Shown here one piece after another: positions 38,172 to 48,106 of a stretch of 64,000 nucleotides of DNA (its first letter is position 1; every line of letters starts with the position of its first letter). Position numbers and translations under genes: made by a program. The stretch comes from Streptomyces sp. NBC_01314 (GTDB lineage Bacteria; Actinomycetota; Actinomycetes; Streptomycetales; Streptomycetaceae). The notes beneath the pieces are model-generated. The model worked only from the letters and a program-made list of their open reading frames with translations, ran no database searches and had not been told where the DNA came from. The stretch lies in assembly GCF_041435215.1 (NCBI RefSeq), contig NZ_CP108394.1:1240001-1304000 (forward strand). Reading direction: 5' to 3'.

Positions 38172-38321
38172 CGTCTCTCCCACGGGAGCGATCTCCCGGA
38201 CCCCATTACACGACGCTCCCGGTGGCCCGGCACCTCCGGTGGGAACCGTCCCCCCGGTTGGCGGCCCCGGCTTGACAGGCGGACGATGGGAAGGTGGGAC
38301 GGCCTAGCGGAAGGAGCCGTC

Positions 38322-38687
38322 ATGCTGGAGATCAAGACGGTCGAGAAGCCGGACGAGCGGCGCGATTTCCCTCGGGGTCACCTGGAGGCCGTGCACCTCA
38401 CGGGGCTCGACTTCGCCGTGGCCACGTTCGAGCCGGGCTGGCGCTGGTCGGAGTCCGTCGCCCCCATCGCGGGCACGGAGAGCTGCCAGGTCCACCACAA
38501 CGGCTATGTGGTCCGGGGGCGCATGCACATCCGCATGGACGACGGTGGTGAGGGCGAGCTCGGACCGGGCGACGCCTTCGTGTGCCCGCCGGGGCACGAC
38601 GCGTGGGTCGTGGGCGACGAGCAGTGCCTGGTGTACGACTTCGCCGGCCAGATGGCGAAGGACTACGCCAAGGCGAAGGACAACTGA
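38322..38687 (+). CDS. Cupin-fold protein
   Basis: 121-residue single cupin. The barrel shows CQVHHNGYVVRGRMHIRMDDG, the first cupin motif with a His pair, and GPGDAFVCPPGHDAWVVGDE, the second motif with PPGHDAW. This subtype is common in actinobacteria; it may bind metal, and its substrate is unknown. AAGGAG lies 6 nt before the ATG. It is divergent from the MMPL gene; TTGACA occurs 50 bp upstream but no -10 at proper distance is clear. Confidence 0.82.
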   Translation: MLEIKTVEKPDERRDFPRGHLEAVHLTGLDFAVATFEPGWRWSESVAPIAGTESCQVHHNGYVVRGRMHIRMDDGGEGELGPGDAFVCPPGHDAWVVGDEQCLVYDFAGQMAKDYAKAKDN

Positions 38688-38836
38688 GCCGAGCCAGGTG
38701 CGAGAGGGGCCGGAGGCGGTGGCGTGCGCGCCCCGCCTCCGTCCGGTCCGCACGCACGTTCGAGCCCTGCGGCCTCGATTTGCTCCCGTCGGCCGGCCCT
38801 GGATCCCGTGCCCCAGTAGCACCGTTGCAGTACCAG

Positions 38837-39850
38837 CTAGATCCCGTCCGAGTCCCGCAGGTTGTCCAGCGTCGCGTTCGTGTCGCTCTTGAGCCACTCC
38901 ACGACGTCGTTCACCTCCGGCATCGCCACGTCGTCGTAGGTGGAGCCGTAGGCGCTCCACCTCATCTCGTACGTCATCCAGCCGTCGCGCACCGCGAGGG
39001 TGGCCGACCGGCTGCCGCTGGTGTCGTCGCCGGAGGTGGTGTCCTCGGTGACGAGATACGCCTCGTCACCGAAGCCGGAGACCTCGTCCACGTCGTAGTC
39101 CTCGTACCGCTGGTCGTACTCGGACCACAGGGCCGTGAACTCGGGGCCGGGGTCGGTCTTCTTGTGGAGGTCCAGCTGGACCGAGAAGTACGCGTCGGAG
39201 AGGGAGGAGGTCGAGGATGTCTTGAGGGAGATGCTGCAGTAGCTCTGGTCGAGGGCCTCGTGCTCCAGGGAGTTGTTCACCGGCGCGTCGTCCTCCTCCG
39301 GGTACTCGTTCTTGAACGACGCGTACTCCACCGAAGAACAGAGGTTGGACTTGGCCTCGTACCCGCGCAGGTCCGCCTCCGTGTCGTCCTTGCCGAGCAG
39401 GAAGACACCGCCGGCCCACGCGGCGGAGGCCACCACCGCGCCCACCAGTACCCACAGCACGGCGCGTCCGCCGGCGCCCGTCGCGGGCGGGGCGCCGAGG
39501 GGCGGGTAGCCGCTCGGCGGGTATCCGCCCGCAGGCTGGCCGTACGGATGGGCCTGGGCCGGCAGTGGCGCGACCGGGGGGCCGTAGCCGGCCGGTGACT
39601 GGGGATTCGGGTAGGGGTAGGCGCTCGGGGTCGCCGCCTGGGTCGGTACCTGCGCAGGGATCGGTATCTCCGCCTGGGTCGGCGTCGGCGCCTGAGCCGG
39701 CCCCTCCGGCTGGGACTGCGCTGCGGGCGGGGCCTGCTGAGGCGTGGCTGCCCGCGGGTCGGGCTGTGCCGGGGGCGGCCAGGCCGGGGACGCGGACGGC
39801 TGGTCCTGCGGCTGCGGTTGGGCCGGCGCGCCCTCGGGACGTTCGGTCAT
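38837..39850 (-). CDS. Membrane-anchored protein with Pro-rich cytoplasmic arm
   Basis: 337 residues: a Pro/Gln/Ala-rich disordered N-terminal half (1-125, ending in GGYPPSGYPPLGAPP repeats), one membrane helix AVLWVLVGAVVASAAWAGGVFLLG (about 132-155) and an acidic outer domain with two cysteines (NLCSSVEY, SYCSIS). This plan is frequent in actinobacterial envelope proteins and those next to sensory kinases, but no domain is recognised. ATG 39850 has GAGGAGA ahead. Its strand neighbours are unrelated. Confidence 0.65.
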   Translation of the reverse strand: MTERPEGAPAQPQPQDQPSASPAWPPPAQPDPRAATPQQAPPAAQSQPEGPAQAPTPTQAEIPIPAQVPTQAATPSAYPYPNPQSPAGYGPPVAPLPAQAHPYGQPAGGYPPSGYPPLGAPPATGAGGRAVLWVLVGAVVASAAWAGGVFLLGKDDTEADLRGYEAKSNLCSSVEYASFKNEYPEEDDAPVNNSLEHEALDQSYCSISLKTSSTSSLSDAYFSVQLDLHKKTDPGPEFTALWSEYDQRYEDYDVDEVSGFGDEAYLVTEDTTSGDDTSGSRSATLAVRDGWMTYEMRWSAYGSTYDDVAMPEVNDVVEWLKSDTNATLDNLRDSDGI

Positions 39851-40141
39851 CGGCTTCTCCTCGTGTCGTGGTGGACGGGGTGCGGCGGCGGAGACGGAGC
39901 TCGCCCGACAGGGCCGCCGGACCGGGCGGCAGGGTGTCGTGTTCGAACGCGTGGAGGAGAAGTACCCGCGGCCCGACCCCTTCCATGCGGCCGCGGGGGC
40001 CCCGGCCGCACCTGAAGATCCAAGCCTCTCAGAACGCCTCCGGCGCGGTCGTCCGTAGAACTACGCACCCCGACTACGCAACCTGGCGAACCGGCCGGGG
40101 CCGCGGCCGTCACGGGGCGGGGGTCGGTGCCCGGTGCTTTC

Positions 40142-40615
40142 ATGGGAGTCATGACCAGCAGAAGTGTCGTAGTCGAGCGGCGGGTCGCCGCTTCTCAGGG
40201 GCGGGTGTGGGAGGCCCTGACGGACCTCGGCGGCATGGATCGGATGCTCAGCGGTGTCACGAGGGTGGAGGTCCTCTCGGACGGGGGCTTCGGGGTGGGC
40301 ACGCGGTGGCGGGAGACCCGCCGCATGTTCGGCAAGGACGCCACCGAGGAGATGTGGGTGACCGTCAGCGAGCCGCCCGAGCGCTATGTGGTGGAGGCCG
40401 AGTCGCACGGCTCCCGCTATGTCTCGGAGTGGGTGCTGCGGACGGACGGACCTGAGTCGACGACGATCCGGATGACGTTCTCGGCGGAGTCGACCGGTGC
40501 CGTCGCGGGCCTGCTCGCCAAGGTCATGGGCTCCGTCGGCGCCCGTGCCGTGCGCAGGGCCGTCGCGAAGGATCTCGACGATGTCGCCGGGTGGGTGGAG
40601 GGCCGCAGGAGCTGA
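40142..40615 (+). CDS. SRPBCC (START-like) family protein
   Basis: 157-residue helix-grip-fold protein, which usually binds a hydrophobic ligand. VERRVAASQGRVWEALTDLGGMDRMLSGV and the central EMWVTVSEPPERYVVEAESHGSRY fit polyketide-cyclase-like or activator proteins of unknown function. The C-terminal helix is amphipathic (AVRRAVAKDLDDVAGWVEGR). Two ATGs are in frame, at 40142 and 40151; GGGAG lies between them, too close to the second, so the start is uncertain. Confidence 0.7.
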   Translation: MGVMTSRSVVVERRVAASQGRVWEALTDLGGMDRMLSGVTRVEVLSDGGFGVGTRWRETRRMFGKDATEEMWVTVSEPPERYVVEAESHGSRYVSEWVLRTDGPESTTIRMTFSAESTGAVAGLLAKVMGSVGARAVRRAVAKDLDDVAGWVEGRRS

Positions 40616-40650
40616 GCCGCGCCTGCGGCCCTCCGGTCACCGGGTGTGCG

Positions 40651-42240
40651 TCAGGAGTCCAGGCCGTAGCCCGAGGTCACGTAGGCGCACTCCGTGTAGA
40701 TGTAGCCCGACTCCAGCTTGGCGGTGTCGGAGGCGGCGCTGGACGCGCTTTCGCCCTTCGGCTTGTGCAGGAAGTACGTGGTGCCCACCGGCAGGCTGAT
40801 CGTGCGCTGCGGGTAGTTGTCGTTGCCGCTGCACGGCTTGAAGCCGGTGACCAGGGTGCTGCTCCAGTCGTAACTGGAGCAGGTGCCGCAGCCCTTGAGG
40901 GTGAAGGTGCCGGTCACCGGGCCGGTGTACATGACCTGGATCTCGTCGGGGCTGTCGTTCTTGACCGTGACGGAGATGCTGCCGCCGGAACGCGTCGTGG
41001 GCAGCTTCTTGCCGGCCGCCGGGACCTCCTGCGCGATCTCGGCGGCGATCGCTATCTTCTTCGCGCGCGGCGCGTTCTTGTGCTTCTTGTTGGCGTCGAC
41101 GAAGTCGTTCATCGACGTCACCGCCTCGGCGAAGTCACCGTCCTTGTACTGGTCCACGCCGCAGGTGTAGACGCCCGCGGACGCGGCGTTCTCGGCCCGT
41201 CCGGCGTCGGCGGCGAGAGCGTCGGCCACGCCCGCCTTGTCGCCCGGCAGCGCCTTGACCTGGCCGCCGAGCGTGCCCAGCTGGTCCACGGCGGTGCACG
41301 GGTCGTCGCCGCTCACAGCCTTGACGGCCTTGTCGACGGCCGCCTTGACGTCGGGCTCGACCTTCGCCGCCTGGTCCGATTCGGGGAACGTGGTGAGGAG
41401 GTCCCTGAACTGGTCCTGCCAGCCCGCGGTGTTGCCCGCCAGGCTGCCGGAGGCGCACTCGTACAGCGAAGTGGCGAGCCGGTCGTCGGGCCAGGCGGCC
41501 AGCGAGCCGAGGTCCTGCTTGCTCACGGTCTGCGGGACCGTGCGCAGGTATTCGAGGGGAGCGACCGCGGCGCAGTACTCCTGCTTCTCGTAGGGGGCGC
41601 CGACCGTCGTGTAGAAGGTCTTCAGCCGGTCCGGGACCTTCTCGGCCGCCCGGGAGTCCGGGTGGTCGGTACGGAGGTCGTCGTAGGCGGTCAGGGCCCT
41701 GCGGAACTCGGACTGGGTCGTGGAGAAGGTCCCACCGGAGGCCTTGTCCACGAGGTCGTCGGCCTTCTCCAGCCGGTCCAGGAGCATCTCCTCGACGGCT
41801 TCCTTCCGCGCGGTCTCGTACAGCAGACCGCTCGCTACCGGTACGCCGAGGAGAAGGACGCCGAGCGCGATGGCGAGCGGGGACTTCGCGGGCCACACCA
41901 GGCGGTTGCGCAGACCGAGGAAGGCGCCGTGGGCGGCCACGAGGAGCAGGAACAGGCCGTAGACGGTGAGGGTCGCGCCCGAGACGCCGTCGGGGTCGGC
42001 CGGGAGCACCGTGAAGAGGAGGAGGCCGGTGGCCGCCCAGCACAGCAGCGTCAGGAGCGGCCGGCGCATCAGGGCGTAGCCGAGCCCGAGACCGCTGAGG
42101 TTCAGCAGGCCCACCCCGACGGCCCGCCAGCCGTCCGCCGGGCCGGGCGGCGGTCCCGGCGGCATGGGCGGCACCGGCGGCACGACGTAGCTGTGGCTCC
42201 AGCCGTCCTGGTCCCTTACGCCGTACTGATCCCCGGACAT
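40651..42240 (-). CDS. Polytopic membrane protein with large extracytoplasmic domain
   Basis: 529 residues. A Pro-rich start (VPPVPPMPPGPPPGPADGW) precedes three or four membrane segments (about 37-140, e.g. LLTLLCWAATGLLLFTVLP and IALGVLLLGVPVASGLLY). The rest is a large, probably outer, domain with TPR-like helical stretches and at least seven cysteines, ending in a beta-rich region SVTVKNDSPDEIQVMYTGPVTG and CGTCSSYDWSS. I know no function. GGGGGGACC lies before ATG 42240. The same-strand gene to its right is the decayed two-component system, not an operon partner. Confidence 0.6.
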   Translation of the reverse strand: MSGDQYGVRDQDGWSHSYVVPPVPPMPPGPPPGPADGWRAVGVGLLNLSGLGLGYALMRRPLLTLLCWAATGLLLFTVLPADPDGVSGATLTVYGLFLLLVAAHGAFLGLRNRLVWPAKSPLAIALGVLLLGVPVASGLLYETARKEAVEEMLLDRLEKADDLVDKASGGTFSTTQSEFRRALTAYDDLRTDHPDSRAAEKVPDRLKTFYTTVGAPYEKQEYCAAVAPLEYLRTVPQTVSKQDLGSLAAWPDDRLATSLYECASGSLAGNTAGWQDQFRDLLTTFPESDQAAKVEPDVKAAVDKAVKAVSGDDPCTAVDQLGTLGGQVKALPGDKAGVADALAADAGRAENAASAGVYTCGVDQYKDGDFAEAVTSMNDFVDANKKHKNAPRAKKIAIAAEIAQEVPAAGKKLPTTRSGGSISVTVKNDSPDEIQVMYTGPVTGTFTLKGCGTCSSYDWSSTLVTGFKPCSGNDNYPQRTISLPVGTTYFLHKPKGESASSAASDTAKLESGYIYTECAYVTSGYGLDS

Positions 42241-42524
42241 CTCGGGTCCCCCCGTCAACTCCACCCGCATGCTTACGAATTGTCAGTGTACGGCCGAAAC
42301 TCGATGCGGCGACAGGTGATTCCCGGGCGCCGACAGAGATCGACTTCTATTCGTGACCACGCCCGAGAGGTGGCGCGAAGAGATCGTTCGCCCGCCCGCC
42401 GACGCGTGAAAGTCACAGTCCCCACAGCCTCTTGACGCACGGGGGTCACCGTCCGGTTCGCTCGACGGGCGGGGTTTTTTCCGCGTCCGGTCCGGGATCC
42501 GGGGCGCGACGGGCGGGGGCCGCC

Positions 42525-42593
42525 CGGTCGACGGGCGTCGTCGGTCAGGAGCACCCGGACGATCATGGCCGCGGCAGCCCGGGTGGTGGTCAC
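42525..42593 (-). pseudogene. N-terminal relic of a response regulator
   Basis: Starting at GTG 42593, the frame reads VTTTRAAAAMIVRVLLTDDARRP. The hydrophobic strand followed by DD is the first strand and acidic pocket of receiver domains. Similarity ends after about 23 residues. The start overlaps the stop of the kinase relic (TGACC/GTGACC), the usual coupling of kinase and regulator genes. Confidence 0.55.
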
Positions 42594-42863
42594 GGCAGCG
42601 GCAGTTCGACGCCGAGAGCGAGGGCGAGGCCGAGGGCGCCGTCGTCGCCGGCCGGGCGGTGCCCACCACGTACCCCGCCGGTGGGGCGCGGCGCCTGGCC
42701 GCCAGGCTTCCGGCGATCACCGCGCCGAGAGCGACCGTCACGGGCAGGGGGCGTCGGTGCCGCTTCCCGAGCCCAGCCGGACGGCCACCATGGCCACGAG
42801 CACCACGGCGGCCGACGCGACATCGGCGAGCAGCGGCAGCCGCCGGGCCCAGAACTCCGCCAT
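42590..42863 (-). pseudogene. Relic of a sensor histidine kinase
   Basis: ATG 42863 (GGGGCGGAG ahead) begins MAEFWARRLPLLADVASAAVVLVAM, a first membrane helix. After a G5 run (42747-42751) the frame changes and continues LPVTVALGAVIAGSLAARRRAP and GYVVGTA, a second membrane segment as in NarL-type kinases. Then a large deletion joins the final GVELPLP and stop, the usual end of such kinases. The dimerisation and ATPase domains (about 250 residues) are lost. The following regulator is also truncated. Confidence 0.6.
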
Positions 42864-42957
42864 GCTCCGCCCCAAGTCATTCGATACTGGAACAAGTCCC
42901 GTTCGAATCAACAGGGTTGGCGGAGCATGGGGATCGCATCCGGACGGTTCTTCGGGG

Positions 42958-45027
42958 TCAGTAGCCCTCGCGCCTGACCCGGCGGAGCAGGACGACGCCG
43001 GCCAGCACGGCCACGCCGCCGATCATCGCCGGCCACAACTGCGCCCCGGTCTCGGCGAGGTCGCCCGTCGCCGACTCGGACCCCTGCGAGCCGGGCTGGC
43101 CGGCGGCCGACGGGATGTTGGCGACGGGCGTCGTCTGCTCGGGGGCCACGACCGCGCCGCCGTTGTCACCGCCGTCGTCCGCGCCCTCTTCGGCGCCCTC
43201 GTCGGCGCCCTCGTCCCCGGCGGCGTTGCCGCGCTGGGTCGCCTTCACCGAGCCGAGGACCTGGGGCTCCTTGTCGCCGCCCTGGTTCGCCTCGTCGTCC
43301 CCGGCGCCGGGGGCCTGCGCGGTCTGGGTGGGTTCGGCCGTGTTCTCGTCCTGGTTCTGACCCTCGTCCTGGCCCTCGTCCTGGCCCTCGTCCTGGCCCT
43401 GGTCGTTGCCCGGCTGCTCCTGGCCCTGATCCTGGTCGTCGCCCTGACCGGTGTCGCCGCCCTGGTCGCCACCGTTGTCCTGGCCACCGTCATTGCCCTG
43501 GCCGCCGCCGCCGACGTCGGCCGCGTCGCACTCGCGACCGCCGTTGATGCAGTCCACCATCTCCCGCATCAGGTCCTCGTCGAAGACGTTGATGAAGTCG
43601 CCGTGGTCGGTGACGGGCTTGTGGAGCTGCTCGGGGAAGGAGTCCACGGCGAACAGCGGGGTCGTACGGCCGCCGTCCTGGAGGCTCGGGGCGTCGACGT
43701 CGTAGACGATGCGCTGGACCAGCCGCGGAATGGCCTTGAAGCCGGCGGCGCAGCTGCCGTCCGCGGCGGCGAAGGCCACGTGGGTGCGGTGGTTGGCGCT
43801 GTCGATGTTGCGGCCGTCCCAGCAGCTCTGGAACTCGAAGGTACGCACGACGTCGCTGCCGGCGGGGCAGAGCGGGTACTTGTCCTTCAGCTGGCGGTCC
43901 TCGAAGCCGGTGCAGCTCCAGGACGCGTTGACGTTGGCCGGGCCGTTGACGAAGGCCTTGGCGTCGCCGGTGATGATGCGCAGCAGCCGCGGCATCTCCG
44001 TGACGTCGCCGCGCGGGCTGCCCTCGAACGTCATCGTGACGTCCTTGGGCGTCACGATCTGACCGGCGTTGCCCTCGATGCCACCGCCGGGAGAGTTGGC
44101 GTCCTGCTCGGCGGTGCCGTTCTGCAGCCGGATCACCGGCCAGAAGTACGAGGACCTGTCGCCCTGGTTCTCGCAGCTGGTGTCGGCGGCCGCGAGGTCC
44201 TCGTCGCCGGCGAACGCGCTGTTGTCCTGGTTGCCGACGTAGTCGTGGAAGTGGTGGGCGCCGTTGGACACACCGGGGGCGACGATGACGTTGTCGGAGT
44301 TGAACACACCGTTGGCGTTCACACCGCAGGCGGTGCTGAACGAGCCGGTGGAGCCGTTCTGCTGCCCGCTCCGGTTCCCGGCGTTCGGCTGGACGGACCT
44401 GATGTCGGCGTAGTCCGCGGCCACCGGCCCGTTGCCGGCCTGACCGCCGTTGCCCTGCTGGCCCTGGCCGCCCTGCTGGTCGCCCTGGTCCTGGCCGTCG
44501 CCGCCGTCGTCCTGACCGCCGCCGTTCTGCTCGCCACCGTCCTGGCCGGCGTTCTGGTTCTCGGCGGGGCGCAGTTGGCAGGCGGCCAGGGAGTCGAGTC
44601 CGTCGGGCCGGTCCCCGACGCGGTCGATGGCGATCGCGATCCGCTCGATCGTCGCGGCCCGCTTCTCCTTCAGCGGGTTCATGATCGCGTTGTCGGCGAA
44701 CCCGCCGTCCTGCTGCTGGGCCTGCGCGGAGTTCTGCAACCGCTGGTAGGCCTCGGCTGTCTGCTGGTCCAGGGCGGCGAGTTCCTTGTCGACCTCGGCC
44801 CGTGCTCCTTCGGGCACCTCCGTCAGTCCGTCGCCGACGTCCGGGCAGTCGATCGTGCCGGCAGCGGAGTTGACCTGCTGGACGGAGTCGTCCGTCGGGT
44901 CGCCCTCGGTGGCCGACGCGTAGACGTTGACGACCACGAGCCCGCCTCCGCCCAAGATCAGCGCGATCGCGGCGGAGGTCGCGCGCCGTGCTCCTGATGG
45001 GCGTCTGCGCCTGGTGGTACGTCCCAC
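42958..45027 (-). CDS. Secreted DUF1996 protein with LAETG sorting signal
   Basis: 689-residue surface protein. A signal anchor ([24 protein letters not shown]) is followed by a Gln/Gly/Asp-rich spacer (about 155-205), the DUF1996 domain (about 210-490, with [27 protein letters not shown]-like and AHVAFAA-like blocks), a second low-complexity stretch with [10 protein letters not shown] repeats, and a C-terminal sorting signal: LAETG (about 657-661), a hydrophobic segment and RRVRREGY. LAxTG is the motif used by class E sortases of actinobacteria, so it should be linked to the wall. Start GTG with TAGGAG ahead. Function of DUF1996 in bacteria is unknown. Confidence 0.83.
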   Translation of the reverse strand: MGRTTRRRRPSGARRATSAAIALILGGGGLVVVNVYASATEGDPTDDSVQQVNSAAGTIDCPDVGDGLTEVPEGARAEVDKELAALDQQTAEAYQRLQNSAQAQQQDGGFADNAIMNPLKEKRAATIERIAIAIDRVGDRPDGLDSLAACQLRPAENQNAGQDGGEQNGGGQDDGGDGQDQGDQQGGQGQQGNGGQAGNGPVAADYADIRSVQPNAGNRSGQQNGSTGSFSTACGVNANGVFNSDNVIVAPGVSNGAHHFHDYVGNQDNSAFAGDEDLAAADTSCENQGDRSSYFWPVIRLQNGTAEQDANSPGGGIEGNAGQIVTPKDVTMTFEGSPRGDVTEMPRLLRIITGDAKAFVNGPANVNASWSCTGFEDRQLKDKYPLCPAGSDVVRTFEFQSCWDGRNIDSANHRTHVAFAAADGSCAAGFKAIPRLVQRIVYDVDAPSLQDGGRTTPLFAVDSFPEQLHKPVTDHGDFINVFDEDLMREMVDCINGGRECDAADVGGGGQGNDGGQDNGGDQGGDTGQGDDQDQGQEQPGNDQGQDEGQDEGQDEGQNQDENTAEPTQTAQAPGAGDDEANQGGDKEPQVLGSVKATQRGNAAGDEGADEGAEEGADDGGDNGGAVVAPEQTTPVANIPSAAGQPGSQGSESATGDLAETGAQLWPAMIGGVAVLAGVVLLRRVRREGY

Positions 45028-45266
45028 GGATAGCTCCTACAACGTCGTGGTCGGATCCGGGCAGGGAAAACCCCAGCCAAATACGGAGCCGGACCGCCGT
45101 GCGTTCAAACGTCTCGTGAATTCACAGGAACCCGACAGGAAGCGGCACGTCCCAGGTGGTCACAGCGGTGGAGAACGCCTTGTGCACCGTGCTGCCGGCG
45201 CCATGGACCGTGACAGCGCGTGACCCCCTCTCGCCTCCGGGCGCGGGGCAGTGTAGACATGGGCAC
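45028..45266. other. Divergent intergenic region
   Basis: 239 bp between the DUF1996 gene and the sensor phosphatase gene; I see no gene. TAGACA at 45254-45259 lies 7 nt before the phosphatase start and may be its -10. Confidence 0.35.
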
Positions 45267-48044
45267 ATGGTCCGTCTCCTGGGTCGATCTCGCTCTCAAT
45301 CGACCCGCCGCCCAAAGGGTCGGCCCGCGCAGGGCCGGGACGACCGCGCCCGGCGGGTGCCGCACGGATCCGACGGCGGCGCAAGTCGGGAGCCGGAAGC
45401 CGGACAGGGCCCGCTCGCGGGGCTACGGTCGACGCTGGGCGGGCGCAGTGTCGCCGGGCAGGTGTTCCTGCTGCAGGTCGTGATCGTGCTGGTGCTGGTC
45501 GTGTCGGCCGTGGTCGCGCTGGTCCTGCAGGTACGGCACGACAGCAGCGAGGAAGCGCACAACCGTTCGCTCGCCGTGGCGGAGACGTTCGCCAACGCGC
45601 CGGGCACCCGGGAGGCACTGAGCAGCGACGATCCGACGGCGGTGCTCCAGCCGAGGGCCGAGGCCGCCCGGATCCAGTCCAAGGTCGATTTCATCGTCGT
45701 GATGAACACCGACGGGATCCGCTACACCCATCCGAAGACGGACCGCATCGGCAAGCAGTTCGTCGGCACCCTCGGACCCGCGCTCAAGGGCGAGTCCTTC
45801 ACCGAGGAGGTCAACGGCACCCTCGGCCCGCTCGTCCAGGCCGTGGTACCGATCAAGGATCCGGACGGCAAGGTCGTGGGCCTGGTCTCGGCCGGGATCA
45901 CCACGGAGAACGTGGGCGGGGTCGCGGACCAGCAGCTGCCCCTCGTGCTGGCCGCCGCCGCGGCGGCCCTCGCCCTGGCCACGGCGGGCACGGCGCTCGT
46001 CAGCAAGCGGCTCCTGCGCCAGACCCATGGCCTCGGTCCGTCCGAGATGACCCGCATGTACGAGCACCACGACGCGGTGCTGCACGCCGTGCGGGAGGGC
46101 GTGATCATCGTCGGGGGCGGGGGCCGGCTGCTGCTCGCCAACGACGAGGCGCACCGTCTGCTCGATCTGCCCGCAGACGCCGAGGGGCAGGACGTCCACG
46201 CCCTGGGCCTGGAATCACACATGGCCGACCTGCTGACCTCGGGGCGCGTCGCCAACGACGAGGTGCACCTGGTGGGCGACCGGCTGCTCGCGGTCAACCA
46301 GCGGGCCACCGATCTGCAGGGGGAGCCGTCCGGCAGCGTCGCCACGCTCCGCGACTCCACCGAGCTGCGCGCCCTGTCCGGCCGCGCGGAGTCCGCCCGG
46401 GAGCGCCTGAGGCTGCTCTACGACGCCGGAGTGGGCGTCGGCACCGGCCTGGACGTCACCCGCACCGCCGAGGAGCTGGCGGAGGTGGCCGTCCCCCGGT
46501 TCGCGGACTTCGTCACCGTGGACCTGGCCCCCGCGGCGCTGAGCGGCGACGAACCCGATACGGTCACCACCCTGCGCCGTACGGCGTGCAGCGGGATCCG
46601 CAAGGACGCGCCGCTGTACAAGGTGGGCGAGCGGATCGACCTCGTCCCCTCCTCGCCGCAGGCCCGCAGCATCGACAGCGGCAGTTCGACCCTCGTGGCC
46701 GACCTCAGCGGGGCATCCGGCTGGCAGGCGCAGGATGTCGAACGGTCCGCGCAGGTCGTCGAGTACGGCATCCACTCGCTGATCACCGTGCCGTTGCGCG
46801 TGGGACAGCTGGTGATGGGTGTCGCCAACTTCTGGCGCTCGGAGAAGCCCGAGCCGTTCGACCAGGAGGAGCTGGCCCTCGCCGAGGAACTCGTCGCCCG
46901 CGCGGCGGTCTCCATCGACAACGCGCGCCGCTACACACGCGAGCACACGATGGCCGAGACCCTGCAGCGCAGCCTGCTGCCGCGCAACCTTCCCGAACAG
47001 AGCGCCCTGGACATCGCCTACCGCTATCTGCCCGCGCAGGCCGGGGTGGGCGGGGACTGGTTCGACGTACTGCCCCTGTCCGGCACCCGGGTCGCGGTCG
47101 TCGTGGGCGATGTCGTGGGCCACGGGCTGCACGCCGCGGCCACGATGGGGCGGCTGCGTACCGCGGTCCACAACTTCACCGCGCTGGACCTGCCGCCGGA
47201 CGAGATCCTCGGGCTGCTCGACGAGATGGTCAGCCGTATCGACCAGGACGAGGCGGCCCTGGACGGCACCGCCCCGATCACCGGGGCGACCTGCCTGTAC
47301 GCGATCTACGACCCGGTCTCGCGGCGCTGCGACGTCGCCCGGGCCGGTCATCCGCCGCTGGCGGTGGCCCGCCCCGACGGCACGGTCGAGTTCCCCGAGG
47401 TACCGGCCGGTCCACCGCTCGGTCTGGGCGGACTGCCCTTCGAGACGGCCGAGCTGGAACTCGACGAGGGCACCCGGCTCGTGCTGTACACCGACGGCCT
47501 CGTCGAGCACCGGGAGCGGGACATCGACGACGGTCTCGAACTACTGCGCACCGCGCTGACCGGGGCCGACACCTCACCGCAGGGCACCTGTGAGGCCGTG
47601 CTCGACGCGCTGCCGCCGAGCCGGGCGAGTGACGACATCGCGCTGATCGTCGCCCGCACCCGCGCGCTGGACAGCGACCGTGTCATCGAGTGGGAGGTGC
47701 CCGGCGACCCGGCGGCGGTCCGCCGGGCGCGCGCCGACGCCACCCGGCAACTGACCGAATGGGGCCTGGAGGAGCTGGAGTTCACGACCGAGCTGATCCT
47801 CAGCGAGCTGGTCACCAACGCCATCCGGTACGGCGGCGGCCCCATCCGGGTCCGCCTCATCCACGACCGCCAGCTGATCTGCGAGGTCACCGACAGCAGT
47901 CACACCTCGCCCCATCTGCGGTACGCCGCCACGACCGACGAGGGCGGCCGCGGCCTCTACCTCATCGCCCAGCTCACCCAGCGCTGGGGCACCCGCTACT
48001 CCCCCACGGGCAAGACCATCTGGACCGAACAGGCGCTGCCCTGA
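45267..48044 (+). CDS. Cache/PAS/GAF sensor PP2C phosphatase with RsbW-like ATPase
   Basis: 925-residue membrane sensor for the partner-switching stress network. Order: basic N-terminus; helix VFLLQVVIVLVLVVSAVVAL; a single-Cache-like outer domain (about 95-220, HDSSEEAHNRSLAVAETFANAP, DFIVVMNTDGIRYTHP); helix; a PAS domain (about 265-375); GAF (about 390-560); PP2C phosphatase with GGDWFDV, GDVVGHG, LYTDGLVEHR, SDDIALI; and a C-terminal HATPase_c kinase like RsbW (SELVTNAIRYGGGP, GGRGLYLI). It thus joins phosphatase and anti-sigma kinase in one protein. ATG 45267 chosen; a usable ribosome site is not visible. Confidence 0.88.
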   Translation: MVRLLGRSRSQSTRRPKGRPAQGRDDRARRVPHGSDGGASREPEAGQGPLAGLRSTLGGRSVAGQVFLLQVVIVLVLVVSAVVALVLQVRHDSSEEAHNRSLAVAETFANAPGTREALSSDDPTAVLQPRAEAARIQSKVDFIVVMNTDGIRYTHPKTDRIGKQFVGTLGPALKGESFTEEVNGTLGPLVQAVVPIKDPDGKVVGLVSAGITTENVGGVADQQLPLVLAAAAAALALATAGTALVSKRLLRQTHGLGPSEMTRMYEHHDAVLHAVREGVIIVGGGGRLLLANDEAHRLLDLPADAEGQDVHALGLESHMADLLTSGRVANDEVHLVGDRLLAVNQRATDLQGEPSGSVATLRDSTELRALSGRAESARERLRLLYDAGVGVGTGLDVTRTAEELAEVAVPRFADFVTVDLAPAALSGDEPDTVTTLRRTACSGIRKDAPLYKVGERIDLVPSSPQARSIDSGSSTLVADLSGASGWQAQDVERSAQVVEYGIHSLITVPLRVGQLVMGVANFWRSEKPEPFDQEELALAEELVARAAVSIDNARRYTREHTMAETLQRSLLPRNLPEQSALDIAYRYLPAQAGVGGDWFDVLPLSGTRVAVVVGDVVGHGLHAAATMGRLRTAVHNFTALDLPPDEILGLLDEMVSRIDQDEAALDGTAPITGATCLYAIYDPVSRRCDVARAGHPPLAVARPDGTVEFPEVPAGPPLGLGGLPFETAELELDEGTRLVLYTDGLVEHRERDIDDGLELLRTALTGADTSPQGTCEAVLDALPPSRASDDIALIVARTRALDSDRVIEWEVPGDPAAVRRARADATRQLTEWGLEELEFTTELILSELVTNAIRYGGGPIRVRLIHDRQLICEVTDSSHTSPHLRYAATTDEGGRGLYLIAQLTQRWGTRYSPTGKTIWTEQALP

Positions 48045-48106
48045 CGGTCGTCGAGAGGCCCTGTTCCGAGAGACACGGCCCCCAACACGCAAGGAGAGAC
48101 CGGAAC

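Noticed and set aside
38200..38321. TTGACA at 38272 as promoter of the cupin gene
   Set aside because: No -10 element at a 16-19 bp distance could be found.
42432..42977. Plus-strand frames over the two-component relic
   Set aside because: The minus strand shows recognisable kinase and regulator ends; the plus frames have only Arg/Pro-rich composition.
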